Shown here in pieces: positions 5,490-14,982 of a DNA stretch of 23,484 bases. This stretch comes from Candidatus Heimdallarchaeota archaeon. GTDB lineage: Archaea; Asgardarchaeota; Heimdallarchaeia; Heimdallarchaeales; Heimdallarchaeaceae. The DNA lies in assembly GCA_030603505.1 (NCBI GenBank), contig JAUVXQ010000009.1:1-23484 (forward strand). The letters are read 5' to 3'. Both the position numbers and the translations under genes were made by a program. Position 1 is the stretch's first letter; each line of letters starts with the position of its first letter. Below the pieces are notes generated by a model that was not told the DNA's origin, searched no databases, and saw only the letters and a program-made list of their open reading frames with translations.

Positions 5490-6767
5490 TTGTTAAAGCA
5501 TTTGTTAATTCTAACAACATACGGACAAATATTTTACAGTCAAGAGTTTGAAAAAGCAGAGGAAACAGTTGATATAGCTCTCACAGGAGGTTTAATGAGT
5601 GCTATTTATTCTATGGCTTCAGAGACTCAGAGAGAAAAAATTTCTGAATTCGAACTCGTTACATCTAGAATTCTCTTTAAGGAAGAGAGAAATGACTTGC
5701 TTTTTGTATTAACTGTGGACAAAAGAATGGATCTTAAGGATACTGATGAACTACTTTCTATGCTTGCTAAACGTTTCTTCGAAAAATATGGAGAGGTACG
5801 AATAGATGGATTAGTTCTTACTGATTTTGAAGAAGATGTAACTGAAATTGTCAACAAAAAGATATGGTACTTTGGGGTACAGAAGAAGAAATTCAAGTAT
5901 TATGATTATTTAGCAACAATCGTTACAACAGCGATTTTATGCTGGTACATATATGTTGTTTTTAATATTCCAACGTTTATTTGGCATAGATTAATAGATC
6001 AACTCCCTTCTGTTGGTGATTTTATATTACAATTGCTTTTTTTGATAGGTGTAATAGCACTTCCTATACTGGTATTGTTTATATTATTCAAGTACACACA
6101 AGTTAGTAACATTTTCAGGTTCAACAAAGATTATTTAACCCGACCTACAAGAGCAAGTTATGCACTAGTACTACCCAACTACTTCTTGGTTCAAGTTTTT
6201 ATCTCCTTTGCTGTGTTCTTCAGTTTCATGGTATTTGCACAAGGGTACTTCACAGAAATACGTGCATATCCACTGTACGCAGGTGGACTACTGGGTGAAC
6301 AATACAATAAACCCTTTAGTTTCACAGACATAGGTGCATCAGATCTAGGCGATCAATATCTTATCGGTTCTATAACATGGTTCACGTGGGTAATAATTTT
6401 TCCACTAATTTATTCTCTAATGCTAGGAGAAAAAAAATGGGTTGTAACATACAAAAACTCAGTTTTCATCACCTCAATTTCCATAATTCTATTATATGGA
6501 TGTTTAACAATCGGTGGTGTAAAATATATGGAAGCTTTTGGATTTGATGTTCAAAATCTAACACCGGGATTAATTTCTTATCAGCTTGCTGTCACTATGC
6601 CACTCAACATATTCTTCTACGGATTTCTACTGTTTATGGGTATTGGAATCAATAGAGTAACACCGCAGAAAACTAAAGTATCTTCTCTCTTAGCAATATG
6701 GGTGTCAATATACTTAACGTTAATATCACAAAGGATTTTCTTCCAGGTTTGGGCTCCATTAGTCTGA
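5490..6767 (+). CDS. Longin-like domain fused to a seven-helix membrane protein
   Basis: The 425-residue product starts with a soluble domain (about 1-125) with longin/roadblock-like order: strand LKHLLILTTYGQIFYSQEF, helix DIALTGGLMSAIYSMASE, strands ELVTSRILFKEER and LLFVLTVDKR, and helix DELLSMLAKRFFEKYGEV. Such domains bind small GTPases or other longin domains and are abundant in Asgard archaea and eukaryotes. A short linker leads to about seven membrane helices (near 140-160, 177-200, 228-250, 292-311, 324-345, 364-386 and 398-418). The start is TTG, set by AGAGGA at 5477-5482 and an in-frame stop at 5463. The permease gene follows 78 bp later on the same strand. The membrane part matches no transporter family I recognise. 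The domain call rests on pattern, not alignment. Confidence 0.65.
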   Translation: MLKHLLILTTYGQIFYSQEFEKAEETVDIALTGGLMSAIYSMASETQREKISEFELVTSRILFKEERNDLLFVLTVDKRMDLKDTDELLSMLAKRFFEKYGEVRIDGLVLTDFEEDVTEIVNKKIWYFGVQKKKFKYYDYLATIVTTAILCWYIYVVFNIPTFIWHRLIDQLPSVGDFILQLLFLIGVIALPILVLFILFKYTQVSNIFRFNKDYLTRPTRASYALVLPNYFLVQVFISFAVFFSFMVFAQGYFTEIRAYPLYAGGLLGEQYNKPFSFTDIGASDLGDQYLIGSITWFTWVIIFPLIYSLMLGEKKWVVTYKNSVFITSISIILLYGCLTIGGVKYMEAFGFDVQNLTPGLISYQLAVTMPLNIFFYGFLLFMGIGINRVTPQKTKVSSLLAIWVSIYLTLISQRIFFQVWAPLV

Positions 6768-6803
6768 CGAAGAATTTTGAATAAAAGCTAATACAGAAGA
6801 AAT

Positions 6804-6813
6804 TTTATATTAT
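6804..6813 (+). promoter_or_regulatory. TATA-like element for the permease pair
   Basis: TTTATATTAT lies 33-42 nt before the ATG at 6846. It would give a short leader and a transcript covering both permease genes independently of the longin gene. Confidence 0.4.
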
Positions 6814-6845
6814 TAGACTGGTTAGGGTAATAAAGAGAGTGTAAT

Positions 6846-8003
6846 ATGTTAGATTTTGCTTTCAAATTTTTCTTTCATAACAGAAAACGAACCTTTCAAG
6901 CAATCTTTGCTCTCTCATTAGCATTAGTCATCTATCTAGCTACAACATTGCTAGTATCAGGATATTCTTCTAATATAAGTGGTATGGCATCAATTGTTAA
7001 ACGTTCAAATCTACTATTAGTAGTTGAAGAAGGTGAAACACTTTCAGGAAGTAGAATCGATTTAGAGGTTCTGCAATTTTTAGAAGAATTCTCCATAACA
7101 ACACCTAATATCGAAGTCGTTCTTCCTCAAATCTATATCCCTATAAGTGTTGAAAACAATCTCGGCGAAACGCGTAACACTTTCTTAAGGATAGTAGATT
7201 TTGAGAGATTTGAACAGCTCCAACATCATCACTATACTTACAATCTGGAATTTCCAGATGAGGGAGAAGTAATAATTGGACAGCATCTTTCTTCTCTCAT
7301 GTTCACTGGTGTTGGTGATTTACTTCTAATAAAGAATAATACTGAAAACTCACTCATTCTTAATGAAACGATTGAAATTTGCAATATAATAGAATCCGGG
7401 CAGGAATACGATATCGAAATACTCTCTTCATTTGAGTTCATTGAAAATTTTCTTACTATTGAGTACTATTCTTTTGTGGAATTAAAAATAATAGACACAA
7501 GAGAAATAAATACGATAAAGAAAGAAATTGAAGACCATTATCCTCATCTAGATGTTTTTGAGGAAAAACAGACACAGAATTTTATCCTTTATGCAACAAA
7601 TGAAGTGATTCAAACACTAACATTACTTGTAATAATGTTCTTCGTTTTAATGTTGGTATCAATAACATATACAATTTATTCATTAGTTAGAGAAAGTGAA
7701 GATACCATTTTTATCCTGAGATCAATAGGTGCAACAAAACAAGGGATTGTATCACTCTTCATGTTTCAAGCGCTCTTAATAGGTATAATTAGTGCTCTTC
7801 TTTCATTAATGATTGGCTATTTAGGAGTAAGTGCTATTGTTGCAATTATATCAGCATCTACAGGGTTACCATTTATTTCTCTTAAAATTGATATTCTATT
7901 GATAGGAATAGTATTCTTTTTTTCATTAGTTCTATCAGTAATCTCAGGTATATATCCATCGCTTAAAGCCGCACAAATAAAAGTGATCAAAGAGGAGCTC
8001 TAA
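6846..8003 (+). CDS. FtsX/MacB-type ABC transporter permease
   Basis: A 385-residue permease with the standard layout: a first membrane helix (about 17-40), an extracellular MacB-like domain (about 45-245), then three helices (about 250-282, 300-330, 345-370). The FtsX signature is clear: RESEDTIFILRSIGATKQGI after helix two, and a closing IYPSLKAAQIKVIKEEL. Such permeases couple an ATPase in the cytosol to conformational work outside the membrane (lipoprotein release, cell wall enzyme control, peptide export) rather than classical transport. No ATPase gene is present in the window. The next gene starts on this one's stop codon (TAATG), so the two are translated together and probably form a heterodimer. 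Confidence 0.85.
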   Translation: MLDFAFKFFFHNRKRTFQAIFALSLALVIYLATTLLVSGYSSNISGMASIVKRSNLLLVVEEGETLSGSRIDLEVLQFLEEFSITTPNIEVVLPQIYIPISVENNLGETRNTFLRIVDFERFEQLQHHHYTYNLEFPDEGEVIIGQHLSSLMFTGVGDLLLIKNNTENSLILNETIEICNIIESGQEYDIEILSSFEFIENFLTIEYYSFVELKIIDTREINTIKKEIEDHYPHLDVFEEKQTQNFILYATNEVIQTLTLLVIMFFVLMLVSITYTIYSLVRESEDTIFILRSIGATKQGIVSLFMFQALLIGIISALLSLMIGYLGVSAIVAIISASTGLPFISLKIDILLIGIVFFFSLVLSVISGIYPSLKAAQIKVIKEEL

Positions 8004-11000
8004 TGGACTACAGACAGCTTTTTCTATACAATGTACTTCCAAAGAAACGAATCTTAATAGCGTTTATTGGATTTCTGATAAGTTCTACAATTATTTCAGG
8101 AGGGGCACTTTTAATGATTAGCATTGTAGAATCAACTAGCACGTATCTTGGAGAAACTGACGATGTAGTTGTTATTTCAAATCCTTATGCTTCAACCCCT
8201 TATACAAGCATTTTACCTTTGGATTTAGCTGAGACAATAAGCAAAATTCCTGGAGTTCTCAGAGTCAGTCCAGAAGTAATGGCAGCAGCTGTCTACAAAA
8301 GTAGCGCTGTTTATTTTAGAGGTATTGATGTAAACGAATTTTGGGAATTCACGGATATTATTCAAATTATTGGTAAGATAATAAATTCTAATGATACAAC
8401 AGAAGTAAGTTTAGGTGTAAACTTCGCAGAAAGAAATCATCTATACGTAGGGGATTTCTTAACAGTTTTCTCAACAATATCTGATTCAGCTCTTGAACTA
8501 AAAGTCAAATCAATTATAACCACAGGAACACTTCTAGATGATGAAATAATCGCTCCTCTCTGGGTTGGCCAATTTTTATCTTTTGAAACCTTCGATTATG
8601 TATCTCATATTCGTGTGAAAATAGATCTGAATGTCATTAAATCAAAAGAATATATTCGTGAACTAGTTACTAACAAATACACAGTTACAGCTCAAGTTCT
8701 ATCATATGAAACACCATCAAAAATGAATTCGACTCTTTATATTAAGACAAGCAAGGGAGATGATTTCCGAGAAGAAATATTAATCAATACAGATGAAATT
8801 ACAATGACTCTTCCTTTTGGTGAATATGAATTTCAAGCAAACATAGAAGGAATATTGTCTGATCCTGTTAAACTAATTATTCAACACAACGATACCAATA
8901 TACCCCTTTTTGTTCCTTTTATGCGGAGAGAAGTAAATTTTAGAGTGATTACAGATGAAGATGAACCAATTGAAGACGTTAAAATCACAATTTATAGTCA
9001 AGAACAAGAAGAATTTTTTATGGGAAAATACACCTATCATTTAACAACTAACAGTACTGGGCAAGCTACCAAGACGATTAATGATGGAAACTATGTTGTA
9101 ATAGCTGAATATGGTCTTTTTTCAGAAAAGAGGACATTTGTAACTCAAGAAGAAACAAATCTAGAAATAATTCTTATAAAAAGACATCCTCTAATTGATG
9201 TTAAAAACCCATTAAATAATAGCGTTATTATCGGTAATGATCTCAATATTTCAATAGAAGTAACTCAAGGATATTCAATTTTCTATTACATAGATGATAA
9301 TTCTGAAGATGTTAAAGAGTATTATAGAGCAGAGGAAGGAGAAATTAAGCCTACAAGCTTTATAGAACCCTTTGAGAATGGAGAACATTCGCTCACAGTA
9401 ATCGTATTCAATTCAGATTATGATTGGAGAGAAGGAAAAGAAAAAAATTATGGGACAGCGGAAGTTCATTTTACCGTTACTGATGATTTTACACAAATGG
9501 GTATATTTTACAATGCAATGAATGGGACACAGTTGAGACCCGATACTTTGATTGTTGTAAACACTTCATTACAATTTTCTCAGGATATTATGTACAAGTG
9601 GGACAAAACAGAATGGAATGTTCTGAATCAATATATTCAAGTACCACACGAAATAGGTCTTCACAAACTATTTCTATACGCGTCTTTTAGGGTAGGCGAC
9701 AGGCAATGGGCATATTGTTTCAGCGTTACTAATGACCCTGAAAAATTAGGCGTTTTGGGTATGCAACCAAATAAATTTCTAAAAAATAATAATATCATTA
9801 AAATATGGCATGATAATTCATTTGAAGAGATTTTCTTTTACTGGAATAACAACATTGAACAAGAATTAACAAATAATAATGAAATCTTAATACAAGGTTT
9901 GAATGATGGCATTCATATTTTAACTCTAGCTGGTAAGGATTCTACAGAATGGTTTAACAAGACATATGAAATAAAAATAGACAACACTCCTCCGCTGATA
10001 TTTTTAGATGTTTTGAACAATTCAGTTATCAACTCTGGAAGTATTATCAATTGTTATTATGATGAAAATTTATCAAAATTAAGTTTCTCATGGGATGATC
10101 AAATATTTTCAAAAGCATATGAAAATAAGATCCTCGTTCCTGAATTAAATGGAAACCATACACTAGCAATAGTAGTAGAAGACCTTTCAGGTAACAAAAA
10201 CCTATCGTTGTACTCTTTTAATGTAGTAAACTTCACAGGAACTCCAATAGACTTCTTCCTCTCACATGAATACAGCGGTATTATTAATCAAAGTTTTATC
10301 GATTTATTTCTAATAAGCTCTCAAACATATTTTACTGTTACCTACAACATTCTGGGTGTGACAAATAGGTCGGGAACTTATACAACTAATATGAAAATAT
10401 ATCTCCATCCAGGAATATATACATTAACAGTAAAATTCTGGTTAACTTTTTGGGATACAAAAACTAGAGTTTGGAATTTCATTGTCCCAGAAGGATTAAA
10501 TGTTTCATATTTCGAACCTTCACTTATAAATGATAGTTATGAGGGAGAGTTTTTCATTCAATTTCCATATTTTGATATAAATTACACTTTAACTTCCAGT
10601 CAAACCTTGTTTCTAATGGATGGTGACTATTACTGCTTTATTAATCTAATTGGTTCTACTAATAGTTCATCAGAAATTAGTTTCTTAGTCGACTCAACAC
10701 CTCCAATTTTAACAATTATTTCACCCAGTAAAGGAGAAAATGAAATTGATGTATTTCTTATATTGGAGAGCGATGCAACAGAAATTTATTTGAGACTTGA
10801 CACGTTACCCAAGCTTTACAAATACAATGATACTATTTTACTTAATTTTACAAAACCAGGAGAAACACATAAACTAACATTTTATTTGATAGATGCTTAC
10901 TATAATTACAAAACAATTGTTTATAGATTCACTACTGGAATAGATTATGTTCCTTTCAATTTGACATTCCAATTATATGATGAAGAATGGCTACAACCTG

Positions 11001-12196
11001 TGAAAAATCTTGATGTATCAATACAAAACATCCTTAATGGAACCATATGGGAAGGGCAAACAAACGACAATGGAAGTCTTGAGTTTCTGATATTACCAAG
11101 TGAATTCATTGTTGATTTCACATATGAAAGTATTATATACAGTTTCACTTTAAATAGCGCTAAAACCATGAACGAGACCATAACTATTGGAACTGTGAAT
11201 GTAACCATATTTGTTAAAGATTATTTTTCTGATACACCAATAAGTTATCAATATTGTATAATTAGGGGTGATAATGGACATAGATTGCAGTCATTTAAAA
11301 CCAATGTTAATGGAATGGCGCAAACAGCTATAGTGGTAGGGAAATATGTCTGCTATTTTTCAAGATATGAGGATATCATAGTATTACCATTTGAAGTTTA
11401 CTTGTTTAATCAAACAATTATTTTTAATATTCCTTCGTTTAGAGAAGACATTACATTCAGTTTTAAGTATGATAATGGAACCTTGGTTTACAATCTGCCA
11501 ATCGAATTCAATACAATATTGGAAGGAAGAATCGTAACTTCTACAGGTTTAAAATCCAGTGTTTCACTCCATATATCTTATGGAATCATTAATATTACAG
11601 TTGAGATGAAAAATGGAGAATTAGTTACTTTCAGAAGAATTTTCGAACCCGATATGACAAACATAGAAATCGTCCTTAGAAGTGTATCAGAATCACAATA
11701 CACTATAATACCGTTTAAACCAATAGGTGACTTCGATATTCTAATTTCGCTATCGTTTGAATATATGGATTATTATCTAAAGGGTTCATTATTATTTACA
11801 TATACTTTAGTTTACACGGAAATAATATTGATTTTGGTAATAGTAATTGTAAATATGCTCACAATTTTAAGAAATGTGTATAGTGAAAGCAGAAGGGAAA
11901 CAGTGATTATTAAAACCATAGGAGGTACCAATTTCCACACAATAATAAGCATATTCTCAAGACTAGCTATAGTAGCTGTTGGTGCATCAATTATAGGATA
12001 TGGTCTTGGTGCAGCTGTACTGATTATTTTAGCAAAAACAAACAAAACTGTGTTCTTTGGACATACTTTCACACCAAATGCTAATTGGGAAATATTCTTG
12101 CTAAATCTAGCTCTTATGATGTTTGCTGTTTTTGTTTCTACTTTCCTTATTGCTCGTAAAACAAAAAAGATGAGAATAGCTTATACTAGAAGATAA
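8003..12196 (+). CDS. Giant FtsX-like permease with Ig-like ectodomain repeats
   Basis: At 1,397 residues this is several times the usual permease length. A first membrane helix (about 17-40) is followed by a MacB-like domain (about 45-235), then some 1,000 residues of extracellular beta domains. These include carboxypeptidase-regulatory-like modules (about 305-395 and 985-1120, with T-x-x-x-G-x-A/L-x turns) and several Ig-like repeats with the closing pattern N-G-x-H-x-L-x-V-x-x-x-D (for example ENGEHSLTVIV, NDGIHILTLAGKD, LNGNHTLAIVVEDLSGN). The C-terminus (1255-1397) holds three helices with SRRETVIIKTIGGTNFHTI, the FtsX motif. Many N-x-S/T sites suit N-glycosylation. GAGGAG precedes the ATG, which overlaps the previous stop by one base. 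The ectodomain may bind surface glycan, S-layer or another cell; that is inference. Confidence 0.8.
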   Translation: MDYRQLFLYNVLPKKRILIAFIGFLISSTIISGGALLMISIVESTSTYLGETDDVVVISNPYASTPYTSILPLDLAETISKIPGVLRVSPEVMAAAVYKSSAVYFRGIDVNEFWEFTDIIQIIGKIINSNDTTEVSLGVNFAERNHLYVGDFLTVFSTISDSALELKVKSIITTGTLLDDEIIAPLWVGQFLSFETFDYVSHIRVKIDLNVIKSKEYIRELVTNKYTVTAQVLSYETPSKMNSTLYIKTSKGDDFREEILINTDEITMTLPFGEYEFQANIEGILSDPVKLIIQHNDTNIPLFVPFMRREVNFRVITDEDEPIEDVKITIYSQEQEEFFMGKYTYHLTTNSTGQATKTINDGNYVVIAEYGLFSEKRTFVTQEETNLEIILIKRHPLIDVKNPLNNSVIIGNDLNISIEVTQGYSIFYYIDDNSEDVKEYYRAEEGEIKPTSFIEPFENGEHSLTVIVFNSDYDWREGKEKNYGTAEVHFTVTDDFTQMGIFYNAMNGTQLRPDTLIVVNTSLQFSQDIMYKWDKTEWNVLNQYIQVPHEIGLHKLFLYASFRVGDRQWAYCFSVTNDPEKLGVLGMQPNKFLKNNNIIKIWHDNSFEEIFFYWNNNIEQELTNNNEILIQGLNDGIHILTLAGKDSTEWFNKTYEIKIDNTPPLIFLDVLNNSVINSGSIINCYYDENLSKLSFSWDDQIFSKAYENKILVPELNGNHTLAIVVEDLSGNKNLSLYSFNVVNFTGTPIDFFLSHEYSGIINQSFIDLFLISSQTYFTVTYNILGVTNRSGTYTTNMKIYLHPGIYTLTVKFWLTFWDTKTRVWNFIVPEGLNVSYFEPSLINDSYEGEFFIQFPYFDINYTLTSSQTLFLMDGDYYCFINLIGSTNSSSEISFLVDSTPPILTIISPSKGENEIDVFLILESDATEIYLRLDTLPKLYKYNDTILLNFTKPGETHKLTFYLIDAYYNYKTIVYRFTTGIDYVPFNLTFQLYDEEWLQPVKNLDVSIQNILNGTIWEGQTNDNGSLEFLILPSEFIVDFTYESIIYSFTLNSAKTMNETITIGTVNVTIFVKDYFSDTPISYQYCIIRGDNGHRLQSFKTNVNGMAQTAIVVGKYVCYFSRYEDIIVLPFEVYLFNQTIIFNIPSFREDITFSFKYDNGTLVYNLPIEFNTILEGRIVTSTGLKSSVSLHISYGIINITVEMKNGELVTFRRIFEPDMTNIEIVLRSVSESQYTIIPFKPIGDFDILISLSFEYMDYYLKGSLLFTYTLVYTEIILILVIVIVNMLTILRNVYSESRRETVIIKTIGGTNFHTIISIFSRLAIVAVGASIIGYGLGAAVLIILAKTNKTVFFGHTFTPNANWEIFLLNLALMMFAVFVSTFLIARKTKKMRIAYTRR

Positions 12197-12210
12197 CGTC
12201 CTACTTTGAT

Positions 12211-14982
12211 CTAATAAGAAACAAAACCATTATAACCTTCATATATCCATGAAGTTCCAGTGTACGATATTATTACTCCCTGATCAATTAGAGAATAGAA
12301 GGAGGAAGTTATTGTTTCTTCATATCCATTAATATGTTGGTAAACAATTGAAACGCTGATTGAATGAATAATAATCGTTTCTTCCTCTAGTTCAAGTAAA
12401 TCTAGATATGTAAATTGCTCCACTGATGAACTATTTAATAGATATGATTTTTCCAAGAAAACAAGAGTTTCATTGATGTACGTGGAATACTTTGTGATTA
12501 CGTCTATGCGCACAGGATCTACAGTAGGAACAGCTGTTAAATCTAACTCCAAACTTATTGATGCATTATTTCCTATAGTAATATCATTAGAGTTCCTTGC
12601 AAGAAGGCTACCACTGTGATTCTCCCCCATTAGTTGAACATCAATAACATCTATGAAAGCATCTGAATTTTTTATTGTGAAAAGAATAAATTCCTCATTT
12701 CCAAATCTGTACGTAAAATATTTACTGTTGAAAAGCATCTTATAGATGAAAAAATCCCAATAATAGTTAGTTAGAAAAACATCATACCACTCATGACTAT
12801 TATTCATTGTTACAAAAATCGAGATTCCATGTTTACTGAAGAAATTGTTTGTCCGTGTCACATTTTGAGTACGAAGTGGAAATGATGTATTTGCGAAACC
12901 CGAACTTTCAATAAATCCTATCATAAACATATCAATTACTGGTTGAGAACAATAGTATTCTAACCCTGGCGTGTTCAGAGAGAGAACAATCTGATTATCT
13001 GCATACCCTAAGCCATTAATTGCGTTTATAAGTTCTTGATAGTTCTTTCGAGCGTCCCAGGAGTATGTTTCTTGAAAAGTATCTAAGTCAAAGTTTGTCG
13101 AGATGAGCATCCCAGTTTGTGCACCAATGGGAACGAAAGCTACAATTACTACAAGAAAACCAGATAGTATTTTTCGGACATTGAAACCTTTTGAAAATAC
13201 TTTTGGAAAACTTAATTTGAGTGCTTTTTCTTTCCAGATTAATAATAGCACTAATAGATTGAATAAAATTGCATAACCTATTAATGAAAATATGTGAGTA
13301 TGTGCATGATATAATCTTAAATGAAAATCTTCAAAAATTATTTCAAATGGAAAGAAGGGGTAAAGAAAAAGGTAAGCTGAACCTATTAGAAGCAGTATTG
13401 CATAAAAACCATCTCGTTTTTGATTATCCCGCTTATTGAAGAAATCAATTACACTTTCAATACCTATAGCAAAAACAATAGATAAAGGAACTAAGATTGG
13501 AGAAAGGTATCTGATTGAACCTAAAGAAAAGAAACCTTGCCAAATAGCATAAAAGAAAACTAACCATAATAGAAGCTCATTATGTCTCTTAGTTGCTTTT
13601 ATGAAACCTACTATCTTGAATATAAACCACGTTCCAGCAAACATTGAAGCTATTAGAATTGAAAGAGAAGATGTTAAGAAAGTTGCATTTTGAGCGTTTT
13701 CTAGGTAGGTTTGTGTTTCTGGTAAAGAGATTCCAGGCCATACTAAGCTTAACGTCTGTTTACCCAAATTTACGTAAAGATCAACAAGAAATGTATCTAC
13801 ACCAGGGATAGTAAGAATATGAAGCGCCCACATTATACCTGCAATTAATGGAATAGCAAACACAGAAATTGTGATAATCCACCTCGAAATGGAAAAAGAA
13901 AGAGTTGAACTTGATATAACTAAGTAAAGACAATAAACGCACAAAAGAGCAATAAAAATGCCTGTTCCGATATATACTTCAAAAATTGATTTTCTTACTA
14001 ATTGTACACTTAAACCTAATATTATTACAGATCGCAGAATCTTACCTACTTTGTCCGATGGAATCGAAATAAAAATTACAAGAAGAAGAATATAGCCACT
14101 TATTTTGCTTAAAACACAACCTGTAAGCGCAGTTGAGGCTACTAGTGCATAAAATATTTGTGATTTTATAGTCTTGCTTTTCTGGATTCTCCTTAAGCCA
14201 TAGTATGTTGCTGCTGTAAAAAATAACACAAATACTTCTTGATAGTACTGAAATTCATAAACTAAAAAGTAAGTAAAAGGTGTGGCTAAAAAGGCTATAG
14301 TTGCGATTATGGAGGTTTTTTTGGATAACTCTTCTAATCTAGCTATCTTATAGCATAAGTATGTACACCCTAAAAGAAACAAGATAGGAATATAATTAAT
14401 CATTTCAGATTGTGTGACAAAAAACCCATAAGCATATAAAAACACATTAAGTGGTGGTTTGAACTGAGGAAGGAAGTTGAACTCATTTATTTTTGTTAAT
14501 TGCCCTGTAACAAATATCCGAAAGGAATTTGGGAGGTAGAAATGTAAGAAATCCCATCCTCTTAATGGATAGATAGTAGCTTGAATTATATAACCAAGCA
14601 ACATCACAACGATAATCGAAATGAAGAGTATTTCCATAGACTTGAGAAGTTTTTTTCTAGACGTCAAAATAAACTCAGGAAGTTTTTTCCTTATGAAGAG
14701 AATAATCTTGTATATCAGATATGCTACAGCTATGAAAAAATAGATATAAACAAACCTTCCTAAAAGCTTAGTTCTATTGTACCGATTTGCAATTAAAGCT
14801 AAAATGATCATAGGTGCAACTAATGTTACACTTCCAAAGATAAGAGATTCTAGCATATAAACGAGAAATGAATCAGAATCCTTTATCTTTAAAATCCACT
14901 TTTTCAGTATATCTACTTCTAAAGCACCAAATGAAAGAACAGATATAATGGGTAAGAAAACCCTGACGTCAACTCCTGTCAT
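12211..14982 (-). CDS. GT-C-type membrane glycosyltransferase (PMT/ArnT-like)
   Basis: A 923-residue protein with about 12-14 membrane helices in the first 610 residues and a soluble outer domain (about 612-923). The first large loop has GWDFLHFYLP (142-151); Asp144 sits where GT-C enzymes keep their catalytic or metal-binding Asp. The next loop has FKPPLN (174-179), matching the x-P-P-L motif of the GT39/ArnT group. Such enzymes move a sugar from a lipid-phosphate donor to a protein or lipid on the outer face. The ATG lies inside the preceding gene (14-nt overlap) with GAGGAA seven bases upstream, so translation is coupled to the GT2 gene. It is the last gene of the operon and converges with the giant permease gene (14 bp apart). 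Donor and acceptor cannot be told from sequence. Confidence 0.75.
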   Translation of the reverse strand: MTGVDVRVFLPIISVLSFGALEVDILKKWILKIKDSDSFLVYMLESLIFGSVTLVAPMIILALIANRYNRTKLLGRFVYIYFFIAVAYLIYKIILFIRKKLPEFILTSRKKLLKSMEILFISIIVVMLLGYIIQATIYPLRGWDFLHFYLPNSFRIFVTGQLTKINEFNFLPQFKPPLNVFLYAYGFFVTQSEMINYIPILFLLGCTYLCYKIARLEELSKKTSIIATIAFLATPFTYFLVYEFQYYQEVFVLFFTAATYYGLRRIQKSKTIKSQIFYALVASTALTGCVLSKISGYILLLVIFISIPSDKVGKILRSVIILGLSVQLVRKSIFEVYIGTGIFIALLCVYCLYLVISSSTLSFSISRWIITISVFAIPLIAGIMWALHILTIPGVDTFLVDLYVNLGKQTLSLVWPGISLPETQTYLENAQNATFLTSSLSILIASMFAGTWFIFKIVGFIKATKRHNELLLWLVFFYAIWQGFFSLGSIRYLSPILVPLSIVFAIGIESVIDFFNKRDNQKRDGFYAILLLIGSAYLFLYPFFPFEIIFEDFHLRLYHAHTHIFSLIGYAILFNLLVLLLIWKEKALKLSFPKVFSKGFNVRKILSGFLVVIVAFVPIGAQTGMLISTNFDLDTFQETYSWDARKNYQELINAINGLGYADNQIVLSLNTPGLEYYCSQPVIDMFMIGFIESSGFANTSFPLRTQNVTRTNNFFSKHGISIFVTMNNSHEWYDVFLTNYYWDFFIYKMLFNSKYFTYRFGNEEFILFTIKNSDAFIDVIDVQLMGENHSGSLLARNSNDITIGNNASISLELDLTAVPTVDPVRIDVITKYSTYINETLVFLEKSYLLNSSSVEQFTYLDLLELEEETIIIHSISVSIVYQHINGYEETITSSFYSLIDQGVIISYTGTSWIYEGYNGFVSY

